The position numbers and the translations under genes were made by a program. A stretch of 64,000 bases of DNA from Scytonema sp045865695. Lineage in GTDB: Bacteria; Cyanobacteriota; Cyanobacteriia; Cyanobacteriales; Nostocaceae. The notes beneath the pieces are model-generated. The model was given only the letters and a program-made list of their open reading frames with translations, ran no database searches and was not told where the DNA came from. Positions within the stretch are counted from its first letter, which is position 1; every line of letters starts with the position of its first letter. Below are positions 50,820 through 59,878 of the stretch, in pieces. The DNA is taken from contig NZ_BAACAP010000209.1 of assembly GCF_045865695.1 (NCBI RefSeq), positions 1 to 64,000 on the forward strand. Reading direction: 5' to 3'.

Positions 50820-53483
50820 TCAAAACTCCCAACTCACATTCAATTGTGCCTCAAAAGGGTTACCAGGAAAAACTCGTAGATTACTGAAAGCTGATTCATA
50901 ATACAAAATATCAAACAAATTTTTGAAGTTAGCTTCAATTCGGAAGCTGTTTGTTCGGTAATAAATAGCTGCATCAGTACGAACATAACTCGGTAACTTA
51001 AAGCTATTTCTATTATCACCAAGGCGATCGCCCACATAAAAAACTCCTAACCCAAACCCCAATCCTTTCAAGGAACCAGAGGAGATGGTGTAACTCGTCC
51101 ATAAAGAAGCAGTATATTCAGGCACGCCACCCAAAAAATTTCCTACTCTAAAAGTGTTATCACTTGTAATGCGGGGATCGTTATAAGCTAAAAAAGTGCT
51201 GACATTCCATCCTGGTAATATTTCTCCCACTACACCTAACTCAACACCCCGACTCCTCTGTTCTCCTGTTTGAACGCTAAAACCAGGATTACTGGGGTTG
51301 GGGTCGGGAGTCAGAACATTAGAATAGGTCAATTGATACAATGCCAGAGTAGCTGATAATTTGCTATCGAGAAATTCTGTTTTTACCCCCACTTCATATT
51401 GAGTCCCGCGTCGTGGCTTAAAGGAGTTACCTCGAACATCACTACCAGAAGCTTGGTCAAAAGAACGACTGTAACTGGCATAAAGAGAGACAGGTTTGAT
51501 GGGTTGATAGACAATACCTACGCGGGGACTGAAGGCAGAGTCAGCTTGACTTCTGCTAATTGAAGTTATTTTACTTTCGCTCTTATTATCTACAAAGTCA
51601 AAGCGTCCTCCCAAAACCAACTTGAGGTTGTCAGCTAGAGCAATTTGGTCTTGAAGATAAACTCCTAACCAATCAATCGTAGTTTTAGCGCCAACTCTAT
51701 TTAAAATCCTACCTGGAGACGACGCTCTATAAACAGGATTAAAGATATTAATAGAACCAATTTGCTGTATGGAAGTGTACTGATTCAGAATATCTCGATA
51801 AAACTCAATTCCACTCAGCAACTGATGTTCAAGACTGCCTGTTTTGAATTTACCAACAACGTTAGTGTCTAAAATATAGTTATTCCAATAAAAATCTGAT
51901 TCCAATCGTTGGTACTGTCGAGTTAGAGTGCGGTTATTTTGTAGACCAGTAGGAAATGTGGTAGCTTGGGGTATCCAATCTACAAACGAAGCCCGAAAGG
52001 CATTTCGTAAAGACCAATTGTTACTAAAGCGATGCTCAAAAGAGTAGCCGATTCTAGTTAAAGTACGTATTGCCCTATCTAAATCTGGTTCTCCCAAGAA
52101 GCGATCGCGCTTAATTTCACCATTAGGATTAGACTGCACCGTCCCTGATGCAGGTAGACCGGGTTCAAAAAAGTTAAGCCGTGATTTTTGATAATCGCCT
52201 TCAAAAGTCAGCTTAGTGTTATTTCCAAGAAGCCAAGTCACCACTGGTGCAACGAAAGTCCGCTCGCTTCCTTGAAAATCAATAAAACTGCCTGAATTTT
52301 CATAGGAAGCATTTAAGCGATACAACAGCTTTTTATCACTTGTTAGGGGACCTGAGATGTCAATCGAAGGTCGGTATAAACTGTAACTACCAATTTTTAA
52401 CTGCAACTCGTAGAAAGGATCGCTAAGTGGTTGTTTAGTGACTAAATTGATAGCGCCCCCTGGTATACCCTGACCGTAAAGTACAGAAGATGGTCCTCGC
52501 AAAACCTCTACTTGTTCGATGTTAGTGAGTTCATTTCCAAAAGCTTGACCCGATAACCTGTCATAAAGACCATTCCTAAGAATTACGTTGCTAAAGCCTC
52601 GGGTGCTAGACCCGTCTGAGAGACGGAAGGAGAAGCTAGGAGCAGTATTAGGTTGTACGCCAGCATTTCTCAAAACATCACCAAGGCGATCCGCCCCTTG
52701 GTCTTCAATCAGCTGCCGAGGAATCACTTGAATTGATTGGGGAATGTCTCGTAATGGCGTATCAGTTTTTGTTCCAACACTTGCATTAGGAACAAAATAA
52801 TCCTCTTTTGAACCAATGACCTCTAGCTCTATTGGCGCAAGATTTTCCTCTGTTGACGACTGAGGTTTTGGCTGTGGAATTGTTTGCTGTTGTTCTGTAG
52901 GTGCAGGACTGCTTTGGGCAGTAGATGCAGTACTTGTTACCCCAAATACCAAACCTTCAATAGGACTGTCAAACAACTCTACTGTTGGGACAGCCGCCTC
53001 ACCCGTCACTGTTAGCCGAACAGTATTGGCATCAGTATTGACTACTGTTATCTCAGTGATTCCTACTACTGGTTTTGCAGAACGGAAGATATTACCACTT
53101 GGTAGTTGTAACTGAGCGTTAAGTATTTCAACAATATAGGAGTTGCCCTCGCTTCTTGGAAATACCTGTAACTTCTGACTATTAGGTGTAATTAAAATAA
53201 CATCTAATCCTTTGTTAGTAGTATTCACCTTTACCTCAGTCACTGGCACAACTTCTGTATTAGAGGGTACGCTAGGTGTTGGTGACTGTACCAGTACTTC
53301 AGCACTGATTACGGGATGCTCTACATCGCTCAGTTGAGGAATTTTTTTGATAGGTTCAGATGCTGTTGCTAAAGCTTGTTGGGCTAATGCTTGCTCAAAG
53401 TCAGCTGAGTTTGAAACAATGACTGAGATGACTGGTATGAACCAGCGAATAGCAAAGAATATTTTTTTTCCCACAGTCCTCAC
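50820..53483 (-). CDS. AMIN-domain TonB-dependent siderophore receptor (TBDR D)
   Basis: 887 aa from GTG at 53483. A hydrophobic signal segment (about residues 8-27) is followed by an AMIN domain at about 75-185 (VVPVTEVKVNTTNKGLDVILI), a plug with LRDIPQSIQVIPRQ and EVLRGPSSVLYGQ, and a barrel ending LNVSWEF. It heads the minus-strand operon TBDR D, SBP D, 2OG D. A near-perfect island palindrome lies 211 bp upstream of the start. Confidence 0.92.
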   Translation of the reverse strand: MRTVGKKIFFAIRWFIPVISVIVSNSADFEQALAQQALATASEPIKKIPQLSDVEHPVISAEVLVQSPTPSVPSNTEVVPVTEVKVNTTNKGLDVILITPNSQKLQVFPRSEGNSYIVEILNAQLQLPSGNIFRSAKPVVGITEITVVNTDANTVRLTVTGEAAVPTVELFDSPIEGLVFGVTSTASTAQSSPAPTEQQQTIPQPKPQSSTEENLAPIELEVIGSKEDYFVPNASVGTKTDTPLRDIPQSIQVIPRQLIEDQGADRLGDVLRNAGVQPNTAPSFSFRLSDGSSTRGFSNVILRNGLYDRLSGQAFGNELTNIEQVEVLRGPSSVLYGQGIPGGAINLVTKQPLSDPFYELQLKIGSYSLYRPSIDISGPLTSDKKLLYRLNASYENSGSFIDFQGSERTFVAPVVTWLLGNNTKLTFEGDYQKSRLNFFEPGLPASGTVQSNPNGEIKRDRFLGEPDLDRAIRTLTRIGYSFEHRFSNNWSLRNAFRASFVDWIPQATTFPTGLQNNRTLTRQYQRLESDFYWNNYILDTNVVGKFKTGSLEHQLLSGIEFYRDILNQYTSIQQIGSINIFNPVYRASSPGRILNRVGAKTTIDWLGVYLQDQIALADNLKLVLGGRFDFVDNKSESKITSISRSQADSAFSPRVGIVYQPIKPVSLYASYSRSFDQASGSDVRGNSFKPRRGTQYEVGVKTEFLDSKLSATLALYQLTYSNVLTPDPNPSNPGFSVQTGEQRSRGVELGVVGEILPGWNVSTFLAYNDPRITSDNTFRVGNFLGGVPEYTASLWTSYTISSGSLKGLGFGLGVFYVGDRLGDNRNSFKLPSYVRTDAAIYYRTNSFRIEANFKNLFDILYYESAFSNLRVFPGNPFEAQLNVSWEF

Positions 53484-53693
53484 ACCAATTCAAAACTGAA
53501 CTCAAATCGAGTTGGGACTTCCTTAAAAAGGAGAGCCACAACAGTATACGAGGCTACATAAGCTTAGGTGTTATTTCAACACCCAAATCAGCTGATATCG
53601 ACAAATTTTGGAAAGAAAACTTAAAAAATGTGAAATTTTAGTCTTTGGTAAATATAGTACATTTTGATGACTGGCAAATGTAATTTTAGTTAC

Positions 53694-53718
53694 TTTTTAC
53701 CAATTTAATTGGTAAAAA
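53694..53718. promoter_or_regulatory. island palindrome upstream of TBDR D (strong)
   Basis: TTTTTACC-N9-GGTAAAAA with perfect 8-bp arms, the spacer AATTTAATT itself being nearly palindromic; 211 bp before the start of TBDR D. Confidence 0.7.
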
Positions 53719-53902
53719 AATATGTTTTCTTTTGCTCCACCACGATCCACGAACACAAATATTTCAGACAATCTTAATCGAGCGTCCCTAACACCGCCAC
53801 AGTCACTAAAACAAATACTTCCCTACGAACAATTATCGTTAATTATACGTAGAATAATTTGAAAATTAAGTTTTTAATATGACTAATTTGCACGGTTACG
53901 GT

Positions 53903-53945
53903 CGATGGCTGCCAAACAGCGAAAAGTTCAAGTAAGCGATCGCAA
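53903..53945 (+). pseudogene. tiny remnant of a ModA-like gene 3' end
   Basis: GATGGCTGCCAAACAGC, then AAGT(A/G)AGCGATCGCA, corresponds to 47919-47960 and to the end of the ModA-like gene at 39085-39130. It is the third copy of that tail. Confidence 0.6.
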
Positions 53946-54128
53946 CTTGTAGGTGAGTAAACACCTATGTATCCTAATTTGAGGCTTTTGCTCTAAACCA
54001 ATTCACATACCAATACCAAGCACGTTAGCAGCTGTTGATTGCTGCATCAGCGAAAACGGGGTTGTTGTCACGCGATCGCCCGATGGTTGACGCTCAGTTT
54101 TATAGATTTGATTGCATCAAATTGACTT

Positions 54129-54147
54129 TTTCTTACATTGTTGGTAG
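54129..54147. promoter_or_regulatory. island palindrome upstream of ModA-like gene 2 (weak)
   Basis: TTTCT-N9-GGTAG, 150 bp before the gene; its surroundings match the site at 37968-37986 upstream of ModA-like gene 1. Confidence 0.45.
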
Positions 54148-54296
54148 TATTCCGTAGGAAATAAAAATTACGTATATATCAATGTTTACAATTAAACATT
54201 GACATATATGTATATAGTAATTTCAACCAAAGCTCAATATAACGTTTGCATAATTTATTGCCAACGTGTTTTGACTGTGACAAGCAATAGTTTTCA

Positions 54297-55232
54297 GTGC
54301 CAAACATCATGAAAAAGCATTTATTTGCTATATCAATTGCTACTTTAATTTCAGGTGTGACGCTTCCGAGTCAGGTTCACGCTGTTACCTTGTACAATGC
54401 AGGCGCATTGAGGACTGCTTTTGGAGAAATCTCTAACAAGTTTACTGAGAAATATGGTATTCCCGTTACACAAGTGTCTGCTCCTTGTGGTTCACTCCGC
54501 GAACGCATAGAACAAGAATTTTTACTTCAAGGAGCGTCCGCAGATGTTTATGCTAGTGGGAGTATTCGCAATCCCCAAAAACTGTTTGACCAAGGTTTAA
54601 GTGGTTCTGTGGAAATTTTCACCCAAACCCGTATAGTAGCCTTAGTAAGACCGGGGTTATCAATAACATCAGACAATTTGTTGGACGTGTTATTAGACCC
54701 TGATATTAGAGTCGCAACCTCAACACCAATTCTAGACTCTTCTGGAGACTACGCCCAAGAGATATTTCAAAAAGCTGATAGTATCAAACCAGGCAGCTTT
54801 CAAATTTTAAATGATAAAGCTTTACGTCTAGTGGGTGGCGCTCCCACGACCGTTACTCCTCCTGCTGGTGTAGATACCTTCAAATATATTTTGGAAGATG
54901 AAAAGCTAGCAGATGTAGCTCTAGTTTATTACACAGTGGGTCTGGCATCAGTCGCAGCTGCATCTGACCTACAAATTGTGGAATTACCAGATAACTTGGC
55001 AACAAATGCAACCTTCAGCTTGACTGTTCTTAAGGGAGCAGACCCAGATGGAGAGAAATTGGCTCAGTATATTCTCTCACCAGAAGGGCAAGAAATTCTA
55101 TCAAAGTATGGGTTTCCAAGTCCATACAACTCTGAATCTGCACCTGAATGGCTTGGAGTTGCAGGTCTAGTAATTGCTGTGGGGTTAACAGCAGTTACTC
55201 AAATAAATAGGTTTACCAAGACTCAATTATAA
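54297..55232 (+). CDS. ModA-like molybdate/oxyanion-binding protein with C-terminal membrane tail (2)
   Basis: 311 aa from GTG at 54297, or 307 aa from the ATG at 54309 (MKKHLFAISIATLISG), which is the better start. The signal peptide ends near VHA. The ModA core reads TLYNAGALRTAFGEISNKF, APCGSLRERIEQ, ADVYASGS and EGQEILSKYGF. After this, EWLGVAGLVIAVGLTAVTQ and a basic end form a C-terminal helix, so the protein may be anchored to the membrane like ModA-like protein 1. It precedes a molybdopterin-fold protein by 60 bp; both probably form one transcript. Confidence 0.85.
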   Translation: MPNIMKKHLFAISIATLISGVTLPSQVHAVTLYNAGALRTAFGEISNKFTEKYGIPVTQVSAPCGSLRERIEQEFLLQGASADVYASGSIRNPQKLFDQGLSGSVEIFTQTRIVALVRPGLSITSDNLLDVLLDPDIRVATSTPILDSSGDYAQEIFQKADSIKPGSFQILNDKALRLVGGAPTTVTPPAGVDTFKYILEDEKLADVALVYYTVGLASVAAASDLQIVELPDNLATNATFSLTVLKGADPDGEKLAQYILSPEGQEILSKYGFPSPYNSESAPEWLGVAGLVIAVGLTAVTQINRFTKTQL

Positions 55233-55292
55233 AATCGGTAGCTTTAATCATCAATTTCCCTAATAATACGCTGTAAAATCAAGACATAACTT

Positions 55293-55934
55293 ATGCATCT
55301 GAATCGTCGTTTTGCTTACGTAGCCTTCATATCCTTAACGCTATCGATAGCACTGTCAATAATGCTATCGGTAATAGGGATAGAACAACTGACTTTAGCA
55401 AATCCTCCATCAAAACCAAATTTAATCTCTTTAGCTCGGGAGGGGTGTGATGGTGGTTTTTCGGAAGAAATTCGCGTGGGTGGTCAAGTTGTAAATCCGA
55501 AGACTTTTACATTAGCAGACCTTCAATCATTGCCGCCAGAGGAAGTTCAAGTAAACTACATAACGATGCAAGGACCAGAAAGTCATACTTATGTAGGAGT
55601 CCCTTTGTGGACACTGATTCAGTTAGCAGGGGGACTTAAACCCAATCCTGACCTAACAGTGAACAACAACTCAATCCGGCAGTATATTGCTTTAGATGCC
55701 ACTAACTGCTATCAAGTGGTTGTAGGAGTAGGGGAGGTCGATCCTGACTATGAAGGCAAACAAGTACTAGTAGCATATGCAACTAAAGATGACCCATCCG
55801 AAGCGCCACAACTGTTGGGAGATAGGGGATTTGCTCGTCTAGTAGTGCCTGGGGATAAAAGGGGTGGACGTTATATTTTCAATATCAGGCGGATCTCTGT
55901 GTTCTATTCTCCTTTTTCTCGTTATCAACTCTGA
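55293..55934 (+). CDS. small exported protein with sulfite-oxidase-type molybdopterin fold
   Basis: 213 aa. The N-terminal hydrophobic segment (residues 5-30) is a signal peptide or anchor. Residues ~50-205 match the oxidoreductase molybdopterin-binding domain: IRVGGQVVNPKTFTLADLQSLP, GPESHTYVGVPLWTLIQLAGG, LVAYATKDDP and GFARLVVPGDKRGGRYI. The Cys that ligates molybdenum in true sulfite oxidases is not seen in the expected strand (VNYITMQG), and the chain is short, so it is probably not a full enzyme. Association with a ModA-like gene suggests a role in binding molybdate or a related oxyanion in the periplasm. Confidence 0.8.
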   Translation: MHLNRRFAYVAFISLTLSIALSIMLSVIGIEQLTLANPPSKPNLISLAREGCDGGFSEEIRVGGQVVNPKTFTLADLQSLPPEEVQVNYITMQGPESHTYVGVPLWTLIQLAGGLKPNPDLTVNNNSIRQYIALDATNCYQVVVGVGEVDPDYEGKQVLVAYATKDDPSEAPQLLGDRGFARLVVPGDKRGGRYIFNIRRISVFYSPFSRYQL

Positions 55935-56335
55935 GCGATCGCTACATTTGAATGAAACTGAAAATTAGCTTTCTTCGGAGCTTAACGTTCGCGTTATTGT
56001 TTTGCCGCAACAAGTTATTCTTCCAAAGAACAACAAAAAAACTTCTTGAGGAGGCATTTTACAGTCGATTGAACTAGTTTGATAATTCTGCTGTCTATTT
56101 GCTTGACAATAGAGAGAGTAGTGTTTGTCAAAGTTTTATTACCAACTTGCTTGGTAAAGTACTCGATAACTGGTACTATTTTTGCATCAATAATTATGAA
56201 TTTGCCCCTATTTACAGGACATGAAATAAGGGCAAATATTGCATGGATAGCAGTAGAAAGAGTTATTAGCTTTTAATAAACTCTGATTTGATTGACTATG
56301 TGGTTAACATTTTTGACCAAGTGGGTGTGTGAGGT
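55935..56335. other. 401-bp gap before TBDR E
   Basis: Contains the island palindrome (56139-56157). No further gene or repeat recognised. Confidence 0.55.
56139..56157. promoter_or_regulatory. island palindrome upstream of TBDR E
   Basis: TTACCAA-CTTGC-TTGGTAA, a perfect 19-bp inverted repeat with 7-bp arms, 179 bp before the receptor start. Confidence 0.65.
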
Positions 56336-58921
56336 ATGAATTTACAGATAATATCTATCTTTTTCTGGCAAAGTCTATTGGTGACAAGTTCATTGTTTGC
56401 GTTTACTGTTCCTGTTCTGGGAAAAGAGATACCAACTAGAAAAATCTCCCTGCTTAACCAGATAAAGCGTCCCAAGACCCAGATGCTTGTGCAGTCACAA
56501 ACACCTACTTCCCAAACAGAAGTAATATCAGTGACGGGAGTGAAGGTTAATAGCACTGATAAGGGTTTGGAGGTGATTTTAGAAACGGGTGTGAAGAGCG
56601 ATCGCTTGCAAGTAACTCCGAAAATTGAGGGTAACTCTTATATTGCAGACATACCTAACGCTCAGTTGCGCTTAATTAGTGGCGATCGCTTTCGTGAATC
56701 AAAGCCAGCAGCGGGAATTGCTGAGGTGACTGTTACTAATGTCGATGCTAACAGTATTCGGGTGACAGTAACGGGTGAAGCTCTTGTGCCAACAGTGGAG
56801 TTGTTTGACAGTAATGAAGGGTTGGTATTTGGGGTGAGTACGGTGACATTAACTGTACAACAGCCGACACAGACAACTCCAAAACCAGCAAATGAAGACA
56901 AGCAGCCAATTGAGTTAGAGGTAATTGGCACACCAGAAGGAAGTTATCAAGTTCCTAGGACGAGTGTGGGGACAAAGACAGAAACACCACTGCGGGATAT
57001 TCCTCAATCGATTCAGATTGCGCCTCGACAACTCATTGAAGACCAAGGAGCGCGTGATGTTCAGGATGTACTCAAAAATTTTGGCATAGTGCAGAGTGTG
57101 TTTGGCCCGTCCCGCTCAACAACTTCATTTGGTATTCGGGGATTTGAAGGTTTAAATACTCTCCGGAATGGTTTAAGGGATAATGTCAACCGTTCAACTC
57201 TTGGAACCAATCTCACCAACGTAGAGCGCATTGAGGTTCTTAAGGGACCTGGTTCCATACTCTACGGTCAAGGTAATCCCGGCGGTACAGTCAATATTGT
57301 TACAAAACAGCCACTTTCAGAACCGTACTACTCAATAGAACTGTCTGGTGGTAGCTATGACTTCTATAAACCCGCAATTGACTTTTCTGGTCCAGTCACC
57401 TCCGATAAAAAGCTTTTGTATCGCCTGAATGTTTCTTACGAAAATTCTAATTATTTTCGTGATTATATACATGGAATCCTTCTGAACATCGCACCAGTAC
57501 TTACTTATCGCTTTAATGAAAATACGAAGCTAACTTTAGAAGCAGAGTATCAAAATAGGTCAGTACCCATCGATCCAGGTCTTCCAGCAGCAGGAACAGT
57601 ATCGCGCAACCCCAATGGCAAGATACCACTGGAGCGTTACTTAGGAGAAGAAGGCACCGATTTAGGCAAACGCCGGACGTACCGCATCGGCTATGACTTC
57701 GAGCATCGTTTTAATGAAAACTGGTCGTTGCAGAACACTTTTCATCTTTTATCTCTAAATTTTGACCAAAAAGCCACTTTTCCTCTATCTCTACAAGCAA
57801 ATAATCGTTTTCTCACTCGCAGAATTCAAGAATATTCTGATTCTATTTGGGACAACTACATTATAGATACTCATGTTGTTGGTAAAGTTAACACTGGTAG
57901 CATTCAACATCAACTACTCTTAGGCTTCGATCTATATCGAGATATAATCTTTTTCAGCCCGACAACACAACAAAACCTCGCTCTTATTAATGTGTTTAAT
58001 CCAGTTTATAGACAACCAAGAGGTTCTATTGCCGTTGCAAACAAGAGTCTAACGAGAAATGATGCTATAGGTATTTATTTACAAGACCAAATTGCGTTGA
58101 CTGGTAATCTCAAGCTACTTCTGGGCGGACGCTTTGACTATATAGAGAATTACGTTAGAAATACAAATTTTCTTACGAATAGGACTACGATCGCCTATCA
58201 GCCCGACTCTGCCTTTAGTCCAAGGGTTGGTATTGTTTATCAACCAATTGAACCGATATCTCTTTATGCTAGTTATGACCGCTCGTTTTTGCAGAACGTT
58301 GGCAGTGGCTTTGGCGGTGTACTATACCAACCATCTCGCGGTACTCAATATGAAGTGGGTGTAAAAACTGATTGGTTAAATAATAAATTGTCTGCCAACT
58401 TAGCGTTGTATCAACTGACATTTGATAATGTTTTAACCAACGATTTACGAAATCCCGGCTTCAACGTGCAAACTGGTGAGCAAAGAAGTCGAGGTGTGGA
58501 ACTAAATTTAGTGGGAGAAATTTTGCCGGGATGGAATATAATTGCTTCCTATAATTACATAGATGCACGGATTACAAAGGACAACACATACAAAGTAGGT
58601 AACCGCATAAATAACGCGCCAGAAAACAGCTTGAGTTTGTGGAACACTTACATCATTCCCTCTGGAGGCTGGAAAGGATTTGGAGGTGGTATAGGTTTAT
58701 ATTATGTGGGTGAAAGAGAAGGAGATTTAGGCAACACCTTCCAACTACCTTCCTACTTCAGGACGGACGCAGCGATTTATTACCGGAGAAACAATCTCAA
58801 TGTTGCGCTCAATCTGAAAAATATATTTAATGTTGACTACTTTCAAAGCGCCCGCAGTAGTCTGCAAGTTTATCCGGGCGATCCGTTTACCGCTGAGTTC
58901 ACAGTGAGGTGGCAGTTTTGA
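56336..58921 (+). CDS. AMIN-domain TonB-dependent siderophore receptor (TBDR E)
   Basis: 861 aa. Signal peptide residues 1-25 (FWQSLLVTSSLFAFTVPVLG). AMIN domain about 62-165 (VISVTGVKVNSTDKGLEVIL), short linker, plug about 215-330 (LRDIPQSIQIAPRQ, RIEVLKGPGSILYG), barrel ending FTVRWQF. The shortest receptor because the segment before AMIN is reduced. It begins an operon TBDR E, 2OG E, SBP E, Mop. A short vestige of an SBP gene appears right after its stop. Confidence 0.92.
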   Translation: MNLQIISIFFWQSLLVTSSLFAFTVPVLGKEIPTRKISLLNQIKRPKTQMLVQSQTPTSQTEVISVTGVKVNSTDKGLEVILETGVKSDRLQVTPKIEGNSYIADIPNAQLRLISGDRFRESKPAAGIAEVTVTNVDANSIRVTVTGEALVPTVELFDSNEGLVFGVSTVTLTVQQPTQTTPKPANEDKQPIELEVIGTPEGSYQVPRTSVGTKTETPLRDIPQSIQIAPRQLIEDQGARDVQDVLKNFGIVQSVFGPSRSTTSFGIRGFEGLNTLRNGLRDNVNRSTLGTNLTNVERIEVLKGPGSILYGQGNPGGTVNIVTKQPLSEPYYSIELSGGSYDFYKPAIDFSGPVTSDKKLLYRLNVSYENSNYFRDYIHGILLNIAPVLTYRFNENTKLTLEAEYQNRSVPIDPGLPAAGTVSRNPNGKIPLERYLGEEGTDLGKRRTYRIGYDFEHRFNENWSLQNTFHLLSLNFDQKATFPLSLQANNRFLTRRIQEYSDSIWDNYIIDTHVVGKVNTGSIQHQLLLGFDLYRDIIFFSPTTQQNLALINVFNPVYRQPRGSIAVANKSLTRNDAIGIYLQDQIALTGNLKLLLGGRFDYIENYVRNTNFLTNRTTIAYQPDSAFSPRVGIVYQPIEPISLYASYDRSFLQNVGSGFGGVLYQPSRGTQYEVGVKTDWLNNKLSANLALYQLTFDNVLTNDLRNPGFNVQTGEQRSRGVELNLVGEILPGWNIIASYNYIDARITKDNTYKVGNRINNAPENSLSLWNTYIIPSGGWKGFGGGIGLYYVGEREGDLGNTFQLPSYFRTDAAIYYRRNNLNVALNLKNIFNVDYFQSARSSLQVYPGDPFTAEFTVRWQF

Positions 58922-58936
58922 GAAATATTGCGATCG

Positions 58937-58972
58937 CATGAACTTGATGAGTTATTTCGGTACTTAGTATAG
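58937..58972 (+). pseudogene. possible C-terminal vestige of an SBP gene
   Basis: Frame HELDELFRYLV and stop, resembling the end of all SBPs in the island (RVLDDLFRYLL). It lies between TBDR E and 2OG E, the place where an SBP gene stands in cassettes A, C, D and F. Only ~11 residues, so chance similarity is possible. Confidence 0.4.
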
Positions 58973-58986
58973 GAGTAGAATTAAGA

Positions 58987-59670
58987 ATGGTGTTAAATTG
59001 GTCAGCCCTACAAATGGCTGTGGTTTATGAGACTCCATACCGATGGATCTTGTTTGAGGATATCATTGCTACTGATGCCAAGTTCGAGTTGATGAACAGC
59101 TACCCTTCAAAAGAACAGTTTAGAGAATTGGGAGAAGGGGATATTAGTTTAGCAATACCAGTATTTGCAAAACAAGAAGTTGTTTCCCAACTCAGAGAGA
59201 TTAACGAACATTGGCGAAGCCGAGTTGAGTCAGGTATAATTACTTCTAATATTCCAAACTGTAATGAGATTTGGCAGAGGTTCTTTGAGGAATTATGGTC
59301 ACTTGCTTATCTAAAAGTGATGGGAAAGCTTTCGGGATTGAAGTTAGAAAACTGTCTCATGACTATAGGTTTTCGTCGATTTCACTCTGGACACGCTAAA
59401 TTCTGGGTTCCCCACACCGATGGTTCCCACAGAGTCCTAACTCATCTCTTCTACTTCAATGAAGAATGGTCTAATGACTGGGGAGGTTGCTTGCAAATTC
59501 TCTTGCAAAAGGATACTTCTAGTGTTGTTTACAGTATTCCTCCGCTAATTGGTTCTTCGGTCGCTTTGGTAGAAACTGGTAAATCCTGGCACGTAATTAC
59601 CCCAATTTCACCCCAAGCACCACAGCACCGATTAACGATGCAGACAGTCTTTTGGCTTCCCTCATCGTAG
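58987..59670 (+). CDS. Fe(II)/2-oxoglutarate dioxygenase-like protein (2OG E)
   Basis: 227 aa; ligands His143, Asp145 (VPHTDG) and His202 (KSWHVITP), Arg215 for 2-oxoglutarate. Highly similar to 2OG B throughout (ILFEDIIATDAKFELM, GFRRFHSGHAKFW, LTHLFYFNEEW), so cassettes B and E share a recent ancestor, which also explains their common TBDR-2OG-SBP order. The gap to TBDR E is 65 bp. Confidence 0.85.
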   Translation: MVLNWSALQMAVVYETPYRWILFEDIIATDAKFELMNSYPSKEQFRELGEGDISLAIPVFAKQEVVSQLREINEHWRSRVESGIITSNIPNCNEIWQRFFEELWSLAYLKVMGKLSGLKLENCLMTIGFRRFHSGHAKFWVPHTDGSHRVLTHLFYFNEEWSNDWGGCLQILLQKDTSSVVYSIPPLIGSSVALVETGKSWHVITPISPQAPQHRLTMQTVFWLPSS

Positions 59671-59878
59671 TTATCCAACTTTGCTTTCGATAGTAAACCA
59701 GTTGGCGCTCAACAATTCCTAGTGGTCTGTTAACCCACAATTGACGGGTGAAATAAAACCACGAAGACGCGAAGTACGCTAAGGAAGAGAAGGAGAGGAT
59801 AAGCCGCCCCTCAATTCAAATTTGACAGAGTACTACTTGGAGGCACTATTAAATATATGGACTGGGAGTGATTAGGCT

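Larger units (their letters stand above)
53484..54296. other. 813-bp divergent promoter region between TBDR D and ModA-like gene 2
   Basis: Holds two island palindromes (53694-53718 and 54129-54147) and a ~43-bp remnant of the ModA-like gene 3' end (53903-53945, GATGGCTGCCAAACAGC followed by AAGTAAGCGATCGCAA). Otherwise AT-rich with no coding content seen. Confidence 0.65.
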
